Notes under the pieces: model-generated | Seen by the model: only the letters and a program-made list of their open reading frames with translations | What the model was told of the DNA's origin: nothing | Databases searched by the model: none | Made by a program: the position numbers and the translations under genes | In this document: one piece after another, positions 17,278-26,556 of the stretch | Layout: the number at the start of each line of letters is the position of its first letter | Position numbering within the stretch: position 1 is the first letter of the stretch | NCBI GenBank assembly: GCA_015061885.1 | Contig: SUVS01000007.1 | Coordinates: 1-48,277, forward strand | Source: Lentisphaerota bacterium | GTDB lineage: Bacteria; Verrucomicrobiota; Lentisphaeria; Victivallales; Victivallaceae | Length of the DNA stretch: 48,277 nt | Reading direction: 5' to 3'

Positions 17278-18390
17278 TTGAAAAGTTCAAGATTGGAAGC
17301 TGTTGATGGTTTGAAGGGTTTATGCGGAATTTGGATCGTGCTGTTTCATTATCTGCTTGCTTATGCGGCATTCGGGTATATCGGTTGGCAGAGCGGGGTT
17401 GCCGCAAATGACCGGGCGGAATGTTATTTCAACTATTTTCCTTATTCCGTATTAAGCAACGGTTCGTGGCCGCTGTACATATTTTTTGCGATCATTGCTT
17501 TTATCCCTGCATTTATATTTTTCCGGGACAGAACTTTTGAGCAGTTGCACCGGCAAATCACTGTCCGGTATTTCCGTTTGCTTTTTCCGGTTGCCGGATG
17601 TATCTTATTGGCTTTGATGGTCTGGAAAGCCGGTTGCTTTTTCAATCAGGAGCTGGGTAAGCTGTTGAATAATAACTGGGATAAAGCGTTTTATACTGCC
17701 GAACCTTCAATTGCTGATGCTTTATATTGTGCGGTTTACAAAACTCCATTTACCGGCAACAGTGATTATTGCAGTGTACTGTGGTGTATGAATCTGATTC
17801 TTTACGGGTCGTATTTCAGTTATCTGGCAATTATGGGATCGGCGATGTTGAAAAAGCGTTATCTGATTTACGGAGGACTCTTTTTGCTGACTTTTGCCGC
17901 TCCGGCATATACTGCATTTCTTGGCGGGATCGTGGCGGCGGATATTGTTGTTGCTTTGAATAAAAGAAATATCACTCTGCCGAATTATCTGAATCTTCTG
18001 CTGCTTGCCGGAGGGGTTGTGATCGGGAATTTCCCGGAAGTGTGGCTGGGAAAGGTTTCTGTTTTTACTGTTTACGGCATTGGAGCATTTATGGTGTTGA
18101 TTTCCTGTTGTAATTCGGTTTGGATGCAGAAAATCCTTTCCGGAAGATTTCTGGTCAAAGCCGGAGAGTATTCTTTTACGCTGGTTTTGAGTCACTTTAC
18201 TGTTATGATGTCTTTTTCGGCGTGGTTGTTTTTGAAACTGCATAATGGCGGTATAAGTTATGTATGGAATATCGTGATCGTTTTTCTGACTGCTGTTCCG
18301 GCAAACTGGCTCGCCGGATTTCTGTTTTATCAGCTGATAGAAAAACCGTCAGTCAGATTGACAAAATGGATCTACCGGCAGCTGATGTGA
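17278..18390 (+). CDS. Acyltransferase family 3 (OafA/YrhL-like) membrane protein
   Basis: With the TTG start at 17278 the protein has 370 residues. A strong ribosome site (AAGGGG, 17264-17269) lies 8 nt upstream of this TTG, whereas a GTG at 17269 would overlap it. The protein is polytopic with about ten membrane helices. It starts with the family pattern LEAVDGLKGLCGIWIVLFHY, whose His is the proposed catalytic residue. Such enzymes move acetyl or other acyl groups onto envelope glycans, lipids or exported molecules. The acceptor is unknown. A methyltransferase gene follows after 33 bp. Confidence 0.85.
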   Translation: MKSSRLEAVDGLKGLCGIWIVLFHYLLAYAAFGYIGWQSGVAANDRAECYFNYFPYSVLSNGSWPLYIFFAIIAFIPAFIFFRDRTFEQLHRQITVRYFRLLFPVAGCILLALMVWKAGCFFNQELGKLLNNNWDKAFYTAEPSIADALYCAVYKTPFTGNSDYCSVLWCMNLILYGSYFSYLAIMGSAMLKKRYLIYGGLFLLTFAAPAYTAFLGGIVAADIVVALNKRNITLPNYLNLLLLAGGVVIGNFPEVWLGKVSVFTVYGIGAFMVLISCCNSVWMQKILSGRFLVKAGEYSFTLVLSHFTVMMSFSAWLFLKLHNGGISYVWNIVIVFLTAVPANWLAGFLFYQLIEKPSVRLTKWIYRQLM

Positions 18391-18423
18391 AAAAAAACTT
18401 TTTTACCGGATAGAGTTTTATTT

Positions 18424-19167
18424 ATGACTGATAATAAAGAACTTTTCAACTGTAAATCTGCTGATTATGCCCGTTTCCGTCCGGCTTATCCGGCAGCTGC
18501 CATTGGTTGGCTGCGAAAAAAATGCGGCGATGGTTTGGTGCTTGATGTCGGTGCCGGAACCGGGATTTTTACGCAGGCTTTGCTTGCTGAATTCAGTTCA
18601 GTTGCCGCTTTGGAACCCAACAAAGATATGCGGCAGGAGTTTCAGCGGCTGTTGCCGGATATTTGCTGTTTTGACGGTTCGGGAGAAGATACCCATCTTC
18701 CGGATTCTTCGGTGGATTTGATTACTGTTGCCCAGGCTTTTCACTGGCTGGACGAAGATAAATTCAAACAGGAAGCAATGCGTATTCTGCACCCCGGCGG
18801 CAGAGTGGCGATCATTTGGAACTCGGTGCGGAAAAATGATTTTACTGTTGCCCGCGATAATATCTGCCGTAAATATTGCCCCCGGTTCAGCAAAGGTTAT
18901 GCCGGTAAACGCACTCCTGCCGAGGGCGATGCCTTTCTGCGGTACAGCTATTTTCGTGAAGTCGAAAAAGTTGAATTCGATAACCCTTTTGTCATGGATA
19001 TGACCGCTTTTATGGGGAATATGCGTTCCCGATCTTACACGCCCGTTTCCGGCAGTTGCAACTTTGATCGTTTTTACGCAGAACTTAATCAAGTTTTTCA
19101 GCAATACGCCCGCGACGGATCGGTAGTGGAAAATCTGAAAACCGAAATCTTTTTAGGTCGATTTTAA
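18424..19167 (+). CDS. Class I SAM-dependent methyltransferase
   Basis: The 247-residue protein has motif I LDVGAGTGIFTQALL (about residues 40-54), an acidic end to strand 2 (AALEPNKDM), AQAFHWLDEDKF as motif IV/post-IV, and HPGGRVAIIWN as motif V-VI. The AQAFHW form is typical of a small-molecule methyltransferase group (methyltransferase type 11). The substrate is unknown. No clear ribosome site is seen beyond a weak AGAG. It may be co-transcribed with the acyltransferase gene and modify the same product, but nothing in the sequence proves this. Confidence 0.85.
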   Translation: MTDNKELFNCKSADYARFRPAYPAAAIGWLRKKCGDGLVLDVGAGTGIFTQALLAEFSSVAALEPNKDMRQEFQRLLPDICCFDGSGEDTHLPDSSVDLITVAQAFHWLDEDKFKQEAMRILHPGGRVAIIWNSVRKNDFTVARDNICRKYCPRFSKGYAGKRTPAEGDAFLRYSYFREVEKVEFDNPFVMDMTAFMGNMRSRSYTPVSGSCNFDRFYAELNQVFQQYARDGSVVENLKTEIFLGRF

Positions 19168-19258
19168 AGGCAGTGTTTTACAGATGCAACTCACTGAAGT
19201 CCAGTCTTGTCTTTGAGTAACATACATGCTTTTATTCGCTTTATTTGGGGCTTGAAAG

Positions 19259-19286
19259 TTGCAAATTTTTCATATTGAAGTATATT
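19259..19286 (+). promoter_or_regulatory. Predicted promoter of the HPr-enzyme I genes
   Basis: TTGCAA (19259-19264), a 16-nt spacer and TATATT (19281-19286) give a start near 19293. A second -10-like box, TATGAT (19305-19310), follows a TGTGT with an in-between TG, but it would start transcription right at the first ATG (19316). Confidence 0.5.
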
Positions 19287-19315
19287 AATACATCATTTGT
19301 GTTGTATGATCAAAT

Positions 19316-19606
19316 ATGGAGTGCAGAAAGTTGGAAGTAAAAGTTACGATATTGAACCGGTTGGGGCTTCATGCCCGGCCGGCGGCGTTGATTGCCCGGA
19401 TGGCTTCCAGCTTTGCCGCCGATATATTTCTGACTCCGGAGGGTGGTGAGCCTGCCGATGCTAAAAGTATTCTCTCTCTGCTGATGCTTGGGGCTCCATG
19501 CGGGACGGAATTGACTTTGTCGGTAAATTGCAGCGATTCTGCGGTGGCAACACAGGCTGTGCAGGAGATCAGCGGACTCTTTGCCGCCGGATTCGATGAA
19601 GAATAA
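19316..19606 (+). CDS. ptsH: Phosphocarrier protein HPr
   Basis: This small protein (96 residues from the ATG) carries phosphate from enzyme I to PTS EIIA domains. It has LGLHARPAA with the phosphorylated His (H19) and AKSILSLLMLG with the regulatory Ser (Ser46 of other HPr proteins). In-frame TTG 19331 is an alternative start: GGAG at 19318-19321 lies 9 nt before it, and the product would place the His at position 14, close to the usual 15. Enzyme I follows after 19 bp. No EII permease or HPr kinase is in the window, so a sugar-uptake or purely regulatory role cannot be decided. Confidence 0.93.
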   Translation: MECRKLEVKVTILNRLGLHARPAALIARMASSFAADIFLTPEGGEPADAKSILSLLMLGAPCGTELTLSVNCSDSAVATQAVQEISGLFAAGFDEE

Positions 19607-19625
19607 AGCAGGAAAATAAATTCTT

Positions 19626-21419
19626 ATGCCGGAAAATCATTCAGAGATCATTTGTCAGGGCATAGCTGCCAGCAGCGGCTATGCAATAGGCAGAGTGTGC
19701 TTTGTCCGGCAGGAAGAAGGTTTTTATATAGAACCCGTTGACAGCACGATCAGCGAAAGTGCTGTTGCAGACGAAATAAGTCATTTCCATGCGGCTCTGG
19801 ATGCCGCCCGCAATGAAATACTGCATTTGCAAAACGAATTACGCCGGAAAGCCGATGCTCACGATGTAGGCATATTCGACGCCCAGCTTCTGATAACTGA
19901 CGATCAGTTGTTGACCCGTGAGGTCGAACAGATGATAAGCAATCAGCTCAAACCGGCTGACTACGCATTTTTCAAGGTGGTGGAAAAATTTGTTGCCGCC
20001 ATATCGGTCATGCCTGATAATTATATCAAAGAACGCACTGCCGATATACGCGATGTTGCCGCAAGGATTCTCAACCATCTGCAACGCCGTTCCGACAGCA
20101 GTATGGATTACGACGATCAGCGTATTATTCTTGCCCATGACCTTACGCCTTCGGATACAGCGGCTCTTGACCGCCGCCGGGTGCTGGGTTTTGCGGTGGA
20201 AACCGGCAGTACGACTTCGCATACCGCTATTCTCGCCCGTTCCATGCAGTTGCCGGCAGTGCTGGGGATCCCCGGAGATTTTTTTGAGCAGGTAAAAGAT
20301 AACGACATGCTCATATTGGATGGTTACAGCGGCAAACTTATTCTGCATCCGACCCGGGAAACCGAAGCTGAATACCGGCGTAAGGCTGAAGAAACACTGA
20401 TTTTTTTCCATAAACTTGCCGACGAAAAACGCTTGAGTGCGGAAACATGCGACGGATTTGTTTTACAGCTTTCCGGTAATATCGAAAAGGTTGAAGATAT
20501 TGAAACTGTGCATGAATTCGGCGGGGTAGGCATCGGACTTTTCCGCAGTGAATATATGTTTCTGAACGCCAGCGGTCTGCCGAACGAAGAGGAACAGCTC
20601 GATATTTATTGCGAAATGCTCGCCAAGATGAAAAACGAACCGGTAGTCGTCCGTACATTGGATATTGGCGGCGACAAGCTCGATCAGGCGTTGCAGAGAT
20701 ATGCTGAACCCAATCCTTTCCTCGGATTACGCGGCATACGCTTCTGTCTGCGGGAGCGGCCGGATATATTACGCACACAGCTGCGGGCATTGCTGCGGGC
20801 AGGAATCTTCGGCAATCTTAAAGTGATGCTGCCGATGGTTACATGTGTTGAGGAAATAATCGAAGTAAAAAAACTTATATCGCAGTTGCAGGAAGAACTG
20901 CATTACGAACATATAGAACACGCTTTGCATCTGCCGATCGGGGCTATGATCGAAACTCCGGCGGCGGCACTGCTGGCGGGGCCGCTGGCAAAAGTGGTGG
21001 ATTTTTTCAGCATCGGTACCAATGATCTGGTGCAATATACTCTGGCGGTTGACCGTACCAATGAACGGCTCAATTATCTGGATATGCCCACACATCCGGC
21101 GGTGCTGACTCTGATCGCCAACTGTATAGCAGTTGCCCGCAAGCACAACATTCCCGTAAGCGTGTGCGGGCAGATCGCCGGAGATCCGCGTTTTACGCCG
21201 CTGCTGGTCGGTTTGGGCGTTAATGAATTGAGTATGCCGCCGGCAATGCTCGGTCCGGTACGGCGGGTCATCCGCAAGCTGCAGATGGCAGATGCGGAAT
21301 TGGCGGCAATGGAAGTTCTGGAATGTGAAACCTCGGCGAAAGCTCTGGAAATATCCATGAAGATGCTGCGTGATGCAGCACCGGAGATCGCAGAATTGAT
21401 CGTACCTGAAAATAAATAA
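19626..21419 (+). CDS. ptsI: Phosphoenolpyruvate-protein phosphotransferase (PTS enzyme I)
   Basis: The 597-residue protein has the enzyme I layout: HPr-binding helical region, phospho-His domain with GSTTSHTAILAR (H199), and a PEP-binding barrel with LFRSEYMFL, NPFLGLRGIR, MIETPAAALL, FFSIGTNDLVQY and a catalytic Cys at C514. The active-site loop reads C514-G-Q516-I-A-G-D, where most enzymes I have C-G-E. There is no N-terminal GAF domain, so it is not the nitrogen-PTS PtsP form. It is encoded 19 bp after the HPr gene. Confidence 0.95.
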   Translation: MPENHSEIICQGIAASSGYAIGRVCFVRQEEGFYIEPVDSTISESAVADEISHFHAALDAARNEILHLQNELRRKADAHDVGIFDAQLLITDDQLLTREVEQMISNQLKPADYAFFKVVEKFVAAISVMPDNYIKERTADIRDVAARILNHLQRRSDSSMDYDDQRIILAHDLTPSDTAALDRRRVLGFAVETGSTTSHTAILARSMQLPAVLGIPGDFFEQVKDNDMLILDGYSGKLILHPTRETEAEYRRKAEETLIFFHKLADEKRLSAETCDGFVLQLSGNIEKVEDIETVHEFGGVGIGLFRSEYMFLNASGLPNEEEQLDIYCEMLAKMKNEPVVVRTLDIGGDKLDQALQRYAEPNPFLGLRGIRFCLRERPDILRTQLRALLRAGIFGNLKVMLPMVTCVEEIIEVKKLISQLQEELHYEHIEHALHLPIGAMIETPAAALLAGPLAKVVDFFSIGTNDLVQYTLAVDRTNERLNYLDMPTHPAVLTLIANCIAVARKHNIPVSVCGQIAGDPRFTPLLVGLGVNELSMPPAMLGPVRRVIRKLQMADAELAAMEVLECETSAKALEISMKMLRDAAPEIAELIVPENK

Positions 21420-21449
21420 ATTTACCATGACGAAAGGTTGAAAAATAAA

Positions 21450-22640
21450 ATGAGTACACTGCTTTCCAAACAAATCGCCGCTGCTTTGGGCAATTCTTCG
21501 ATGATCCGCAAGATGTTTGAAGCCGGCAATGAACTGCGTAAAAAATACGGCAACGACAAAGTTTACGATTTCAGTCTGGGCAATCCCGATGTTCCTGCCC
21601 CGGCAGCGGTGAAAACTGCGTTGCAGGAAATTGCCGAAAAAGCCGATCAGCCCTTTGCGTTGGGCTATATGCCCAACGCCGGTTATCCGGAATGTCGTGC
21701 CCGACTCGGCGAATACCTTACCAGAGAACAGGGCGTAACTGTTCCCGGCAGTCATGTGGTAGCCACTTGCGGTGCCGCCGGCGGCATCAACGCCTTTTTC
21801 CGGGCGGTGCTGGAAGCGGGGGACGAAGTTATCTGCCCTTCGCCGTACTTTGTGGAATACGCTTTTTATGCCGGGAATTTTCAGGGAAAACTGGTTCCGG
21901 TACCCAGTAAAAAAGATACTTTTGAATTGGATTGTTCTGCTATTGCCGCGGCAATCAACAGCAAGACCCGTGCAGTATTGGTAAATTCGCCCAACAACCC
22001 CACCGGTCAGATCTATACCCGGAAAGAGTTGGAAGAACTTGCCGGCGTGTTGAACGAAGCTTCTGCCAAATACGGCAGAACGATCTATCTGATTGCGGAC
22101 GAACCTTACCGTTATCTGAACTACGACAACTGCGAAGTGCCGTCAGTCTTTTCGGTCTATCCGGCATCGGTGGTGATCGGTTCATTTTCCAAAACGCTTT
22201 CGCTGGCTGGCGAGCGTATCGGCTATGTGGCGGTGAATCCGGCACTTGAAGGTGCTGAAGAATTGCTTAACGGCGTTATTATGACCAACCGTATTCTGGG
22301 TTATGTCAACGCCCCGGCACTGGCACAGCAGATACTCATCCGCAGTGTGGATGCCACGGTCGATCTGGATATTTACCGCCGCCGCCGCAATCTGATGGCG
22401 GAAGTGCTGACCGATGCGGGAATCGAATTTCTTATGCCCAAAGGTGCATTCTACTTCTTCCCGAAATCACCGGTGGCGGATGAGCGTATTTTTGTGGAAA
22501 AACTGCTGGCGGAACGCATTTTGGCTGTGCCGGGCAGGGGATTCGGTCTGGAAGGACATTTCCGTTTGACTTTCTGCGTGGATGAGTCAATAATCGCCAA
22601 CAGTGCTGACAGTTTCAAAAATGCCATGAAAAATCTTTGA
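21450..22640 (+). CDS. PLP-dependent class I/II aminotransferase
   Basis: The ATG at 21450 gives 396 residues. A GAAAGG ribosome site (21432-21437) fits this ATG (12 nt) and not the upstream in-frame TTG. Fold-type I features are present: an NPTG block (NSPNNPTGQIYTR), ADEPYRYL with the Asp that contacts the PLP pyridine nitrogen, SFSKTLSLAGERIGYV with the Schiff-base Lys, and a C-terminal FRLTFC strand with the carboxylate-binding Arg. The enzyme moves an amino group between an amino acid and a 2-oxo acid, and the overall pattern resembles aspartate/aromatic-type enzymes. The substrate is not assignable from sequence alone. Confidence 0.9.
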   Translation: MSTLLSKQIAAALGNSSMIRKMFEAGNELRKKYGNDKVYDFSLGNPDVPAPAAVKTALQEIAEKADQPFALGYMPNAGYPECRARLGEYLTREQGVTVPGSHVVATCGAAGGINAFFRAVLEAGDEVICPSPYFVEYAFYAGNFQGKLVPVPSKKDTFELDCSAIAAAINSKTRAVLVNSPNNPTGQIYTRKELEELAGVLNEASAKYGRTIYLIADEPYRYLNYDNCEVPSVFSVYPASVVIGSFSKTLSLAGERIGYVAVNPALEGAEELLNGVIMTNRILGYVNAPALAQQILIRSVDATVDLDIYRRRRNLMAEVLTDAGIEFLMPKGAFYFFPKSPVADERIFVEKLLAERILAVPGRGFGLEGHFRLTFCVDESIIANSADSFKNAMKNL

Positions 22641-22668
22641 ACACGGCATTGCCGGGAAGGTAAACGAT

Positions 22669-23250
22669 ATGGCTGGACGCTGGTTTCTGCTGAAACAATT
22701 TTTACGGCACCCCATACAGGTGGGGGCGATTGCCCCCTCCGGTGAACGCCTGTGCCGGGAATTGGTGGATTGGCTGGAGTTGGAAAATGCCGCCGTTGCC
22801 GCCGAACTGGGACCCGGAACCGGAGTTGTTACCCGCGAAGCCGTGCGGCAGTGCGGCAAAAATACCCGTTTTTTTGCTGTGGAACTGGATAAAAATATTT
22901 ATGACGAGTTCAAAACAGCTATGCCCGGTGTGGAAATATTCAACGCCAATGCCTGTGAACTGGATAAACTCTGTCAAAACGAAGGTATTGAAGCTCTTGA
23001 CGCAGTGATTTCCGGTCTGCCGTGGGCATCTTTTCCGGAAAAATTACAGCAGAATATACTCTCTGCGGTGGTCAGATCATTAAAACCGGGCGGAAAATTT
23101 TCCACATTCGCCTATTTGCAAGGCATGATAATGCCGGGCGGGATACGCTTCCGCAAACTGCTGGAAAAAGAGTTTGCCCAAGTGGAATTATCTCCGGTGA
23201 TATGGAAAAATCTCCCTCCGGCGGTGGTATATCGCTGTATAAAGAAATAA
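22669..23250 (+). CDS. Phospholipid N-methyltransferase-like protein (rRNA adenine dimethylase fold)
   Basis: The 193-residue protein starts with FLLKQFLRHPIQVGAIAPSG, the start typical of PmtA-type phosphatidylethanolamine methyltransferases. ELGPGTGVVTREA (SAM motif I), AVELD and the SGLPW motif (ISGLPWASFP) follow. These features fit a small soluble or peripheral enzyme that methylates phosphatidylethanolamine or another lipid using SAM. Fatty acid synthesis genes are 20 kb away and do not help. Ribosome site AAGG lies 11 nt before the ATG. An rRNA methyltransferase role is less likely because the protein is shorter and lacks the KsgA C-terminal domain. Confidence 0.8.
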   Translation: MAGRWFLLKQFLRHPIQVGAIAPSGERLCRELVDWLELENAAVAAELGPGTGVVTREAVRQCGKNTRFFAVELDKNIYDEFKTAMPGVEIFNANACELDKLCQNEGIEALDAVISGLPWASFPEKLQQNILSAVVRSLKPGGKFSTFAYLQGMIMPGGIRFRKLLEKEFAQVELSPVIWKNLPPAVVYRCIKK

Positions 23251-23276
23251 CTTCAAAACATAAAGTGCTTTCAGGT

Positions 23277-23304
23277 TTGTTTTTGCCGGAAATTGTGTTA
23301 TATT
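23277..23304 (+). promoter_or_regulatory. Predicted extended -10 promoter of metX-metW
   Basis: TTGTTT (23277-23282), a 16-nt spacer and TATATT (23299-23304) preceded by TGTGT (23294-23298). The leader to the ATG at 23351 would be about 40 nt, too short for a known SAM riboswitch. Confidence 0.6.
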
Positions 23305-23350
23305 ATTGCGAAAACAATTTGTAAACAATTTACTGAACACGATATTTGCC

Positions 23351-24487
23351 ATGAGTGACAGTGCGGAAAATTTCCTGCAGGTGCAGTACCGGGATTTCAA
23401 TTTCGGTTCCGGCGAAGAAAACGCTTTACTGCTGGATTGCGGACGCAAACTTTACGATGTGAATTTGCGTTACGAAACTTACGGTACGCTTTCGGAAAAG
23501 CTCGATAATGCCGTACTCATCCATCACGCCCTGACCGGCGATGCTCATGTTGCCGGTAAATATTCTCCGGAAGACCGCAAACCCGGCTGGTGGGACGAAA
23601 TGGTCGGTCCAGGAAAATTTATTGATACTGATAAATACTTTGTGATCTGCTCCAATGTTATCGGCGGCTGTTCCGGCTCTACGGGGCCGCGGTCGGTCAA
23701 TCCGGCGACCGGCAAACTCTACAATCTGGATTTTCCGGTGGTAACGATTTCCGATATGGTGCGGGCTCAAAAGCGTTTGATCGATCATTTGGGGATAAAA
23801 AAACTGCTGGCAGTGGTCGGCGGTTCCATGGGCGGTATGCAATCTCTGGAGTGGGGCAAGCTCTATCCGGATATGGTAAAAAGCGTGGTGGCTATAGCTA
23901 CAACATCGCAGTTGGGGTCGCAGAGTATTGCCTTCAACTGGGTGGGAAGTCAGGCGATTCGCAGCGATGTGAATTTCTGCAACGGCGAATACACCGTCAA
24001 TCCCGAACACGGACTTGCCACCGCCCGGATGCTGGCACACATAACCTATTTGAGCGATGAATCCATGGCTCGCAAATTCGGCAGAAATTTACAGGATGCC
24101 GAGTCGTACAGTTTTGCCTTCAAACGGGATTTTGCCGTGGAGAGTTATCTGGAGTATCAGGGCCAGCGTTTTGTGGAGCGTTTTGATGCCAACAGCTATT
24201 TGTATATAACCCGTGCCATAGATTACTACGATTTGGCCGACGGCGGCGATCTGGCGGACGCCATGAAAAATTACAAGGCTGATATGCTGGTGGTGTCGTT
24301 TTCCAGCGACTGGCTTTTTACCACCGCCCAGAGCGAAGTTATCGTCAAGGCGGCATTGGCAAACAGTCTGAATTGTTCGTTTTGCGAGATAGAATCCAGC
24401 TACGGTCATGACGCATTTTTGCTGGAAGTTGACCGGCTGGGGGCATTGATCCGTGATTTTCTGCACAATCAGCGGGAGGATTTTTAA
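23351..24487 (+). CDS. metX: Homoserine O-acyltransferase (MetX)
   Basis: From the ATG at 23351 the protein has 378 residues. An upstream in-frame TTG (23306) overlaps the predicted promoter and start site, so the ATG is preferred although no clear ribosome site precedes it. It is an alpha/beta-hydrolase with [14 protein letters not shown] (oxyanion region), the nucleophile S159 in GGSMGGMQ, the Asp in FSSDWLF and the His in YGHDAFLLE. It activates homoserine with acetyl-CoA (or succinyl-CoA; sequence alone does not separate the two) for methionine synthesis. Its TAA overlaps the metW ATG by one base. Confidence 0.94.
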   Translation: MSDSAENFLQVQYRDFNFGSGEENALLLDCGRKLYDVNLRYETYGTLSEKLDNAVLIHHALTGDAHVAGKYSPEDRKPGWWDEMVGPGKFIDTDKYFVICSNVIGGCSGSTGPRSVNPATGKLYNLDFPVVTISDMVRAQKRLIDHLGIKKLLAVVGGSMGGMQSLEWGKLYPDMVKSVVAIATTSQLGSQSIAFNWVGSQAIRSDVNFCNGEYTVNPEHGLATARMLAHITYLSDESMARKFGRNLQDAESYSFAFKRDFAVESYLEYQGQRFVERFDANSYLYITRAIDYYDLADGGDLADAMKNYKADMLVVSFSSDWLFTTAQSEVIVKAALANSLNCSFCEIESSYGHDAFLLEVDRLGALIRDFLHNQREDF

Positions 24488-25131
24488 TGAAAAAGAATTC
24501 CGGAACAGTAACGCCGGTTGCGGCAGAAGATATGATCAGCCGCCCCGATCTGCGGCGGATAGCTGAACTTATAGAACCGGGCAGCCGGGTGTTGGATTTG
24601 GGGTGCGGCAACGGGGATTTTCTCAAGTATCTCAAAAAGCGGAAAGATGTCCGTCCGCTGGGCGTGGAGCTGGATGCAGATATGGTTGCAGAGTGTGTAA
24701 AACAGGGCATTCCGGTGATCCACGGCGACTTGAACAGCAATCTGAATTATTTGCAGGATAAAAGTTTTGACTGTGTACTGCTGACCAGAGTCTTGCAGGA
24801 GTTGACCAATCCCGAAGCTGTATTGCGGGAAGTAGTGCGTATCGGCAGACGGGGTCTGGTCGGATTTATCAACTTCGGGCATATCCGCAACCGGCTGCAG
24901 CTGGCGTTTGCCGGCAGAATGCCCCGAAATGTGGCGTTGCCGCACCAGTGGTACAACACCCCCAATATCCATCTGGGAACGATTCAGGACTTCCGGGAGC
25001 TTTGCGAACGATCCAATATCGAGATCATCCGCTCATTTCCGGTGGGGCGTGACCGCAGTTTTCTGGCGGCAGGTCTGCCGAATCTGTTTGCCTACGCCTG
25101 TATTTTTGAAATCCGCAATAAAGAGGAATAA
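24487..25131 (+). CDS. metW: Methionine biosynthesis protein MetW
   Basis: The 214-residue protein has a methyltransferase-like fold with LDLGCGNGDFL (motif I), GVELD, and the MetW block LTRVLQELTNPEAVLREVVRIG followed by PHQWYNTPNIHLGTI. In many bacteria MetW is encoded right after MetX and is needed for, or boosts, MetX-dependent methionine synthesis. It is translationally coupled here (TAATG). The C-terminal tail adds little beyond the family core. Confidence 0.93.
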   Translation: MKKNSGTVTPVAAEDMISRPDLRRIAELIEPGSRVLDLGCGNGDFLKYLKKRKDVRPLGVELDADMVAECVKQGIPVIHGDLNSNLNYLQDKSFDCVLLTRVLQELTNPEAVLREVVRIGRRGLVGFINFGHIRNRLQLAFAGRMPRNVALPHQWYNTPNIHLGTIQDFRELCERSNIEIIRSFPVGRDRSFLAAGLPNLFAYACIFEIRNKEE

Positions 25132-25187
25132 TTCCATATTCTTCAGGCATAAAAATATTTTTCAACCAAAACTATGGAGCATATATT

Positions 25188-26522
25188 ATGAGCAACGATT
25201 TGAAAGCTGCCGCCCTCAAGTATCATTCCGAACCGGTACCGGGCAAAATCCATGTGGTATCCAGCAAGCCTTGCGACAATCAGCAGGATCTGGCACTTGC
25301 CTACACCCCCGGCGTGGCACAGCCCTGTCTGGAAATCAAAGATGCACCGGAAAAAGTCTGGGATTACACTGTTAAAGGCAATCTCGTAGCTGTTGTCAGC
25401 GACGGTACTGCGGTGCTGGGGCTGGGCAATATCGGTCCCGAAGCCGGTCTGCCGGTAATGGAAGGCAAGGCGGTGCTGTTCAAGCGTTTTGCCGATATTG
25501 ATGCGGTACCGCTGTGCATCTCCAAAGTATTCAAAGAAAACGGCAAGACCGATCCGGCAAAGCTCATTGCTGTAACTGAATGTCTGGAACCGAGTTTCGG
25601 CGGCATCAACCTCGAAGACATCGGGGCTCCGGCCTGTTTTGAAGTTGAACAGACTTTGAAAGAAAAGATGAATATACCGGTCTTCCACGACGACCAGCAC
25701 GGCACGGCGATCATCTCGCTGGCGGCTATTCTCAACGCGACCAAACTGTTGGGCAAAAAGCTGGAAGACTGCAAGTTTGTGGTCAACGGAGCCGGTGCGG
25801 CAGGTATTTCATGCAGTGAACTTTACATAACCGCCGGTGCCAAACGCGAAAATTTCATCATGTGCGACAGCAAAGGCGTTATCCACGACGGCAGAAGTGA
25901 TCTTTCCAGAGAAAAACAGCGTTTTGCCGTCAAAACCGATAAGCGTACTCTGGCGGATGCGTTGGTGGGTGCGGATGTATTTCTGGGTCTTTCGGTCGGC
26001 AACTGCCTGACCAGAGAAATGGTCAAGACCATGAATCCCAATCCAATTATTTTTGCTATGGCAAACCCCACGCCGGAAATCTTCCCGACCGATGCGTTTG
26101 AAGCCGGTGCGGCTGTGGTGGGTACGGGCAGAACCGACTTCCCCAACCAGATCAACAATGTGTTGGGGTTCCCCGGTATCTTCCGCGGTGCGTTGGACTG
26201 CCGTGCCCGCAATGTCAATGAAGAAATGAAACTTGCCGCCGCCGAAGCCCTGTGCGAAGTAGCCGCTATGAAAGTTGATGCCGAAACTATGGAAGAACTC
26301 AAAAAGGCATATCCGGCGGATGCGGCAAACGGCATGTTTGACGGCGAAAATCCGCTCAAACTTTCTTATGTTATCCCCAAACCCTTCGACCCCCGCGTAG
26401 TACCGCATGTGGCACGCAAAGTAGCCGAAGCGGCAATGAAAACCAATATGGCAAAGCTCACGATCGAAGACCTTGATGCCTACGAAAAGAGCGTCCGCGA
26501 ACGGATCAAAGCCAACCGCTGA
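25188..26522 (+). CDS. maeB: Malic enzyme, short NADP-type
   Basis: The 444-residue protein oxidatively decarboxylates malate to pyruvate with reduction of NAD(P)+. Motifs include LAYTPGVAQPCL (with the catalytic Tyr), FGGINLEDIGAP with metal-binding acidic residues, VFHDDQHGTAI, and the Rossmann GAGAAGISC. It lacks the C-terminal phosphotransacetylase-like domain of long MaeB proteins and is of the short form. NADP preference is assumed from the family. GGAG lies 10 nt before the ATG. Confidence 0.93.
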   Translation: MSNDLKAAALKYHSEPVPGKIHVVSSKPCDNQQDLALAYTPGVAQPCLEIKDAPEKVWDYTVKGNLVAVVSDGTAVLGLGNIGPEAGLPVMEGKAVLFKRFADIDAVPLCISKVFKENGKTDPAKLIAVTECLEPSFGGINLEDIGAPACFEVEQTLKEKMNIPVFHDDQHGTAIISLAAILNATKLLGKKLEDCKFVVNGAGAAGISCSELYITAGAKRENFIMCDSKGVIHDGRSDLSREKQRFAVKTDKRTLADALVGADVFLGLSVGNCLTREMVKTMNPNPIIFAMANPTPEIFPTDAFEAGAAVVGTGRTDFPNQINNVLGFPGIFRGALDCRARNVNEEMKLAAAEALCEVAAMKVDAETMEELKKAYPADAANGMFDGENPLKLSYVIPKPFDPRVVPHVARKVAEAAMKTNMAKLTIEDLDAYEKSVRERIKANR

Positions 26523-26556
26523 CGGTATAAAAACTGTTTTGAGTGGCAAAGACAAG

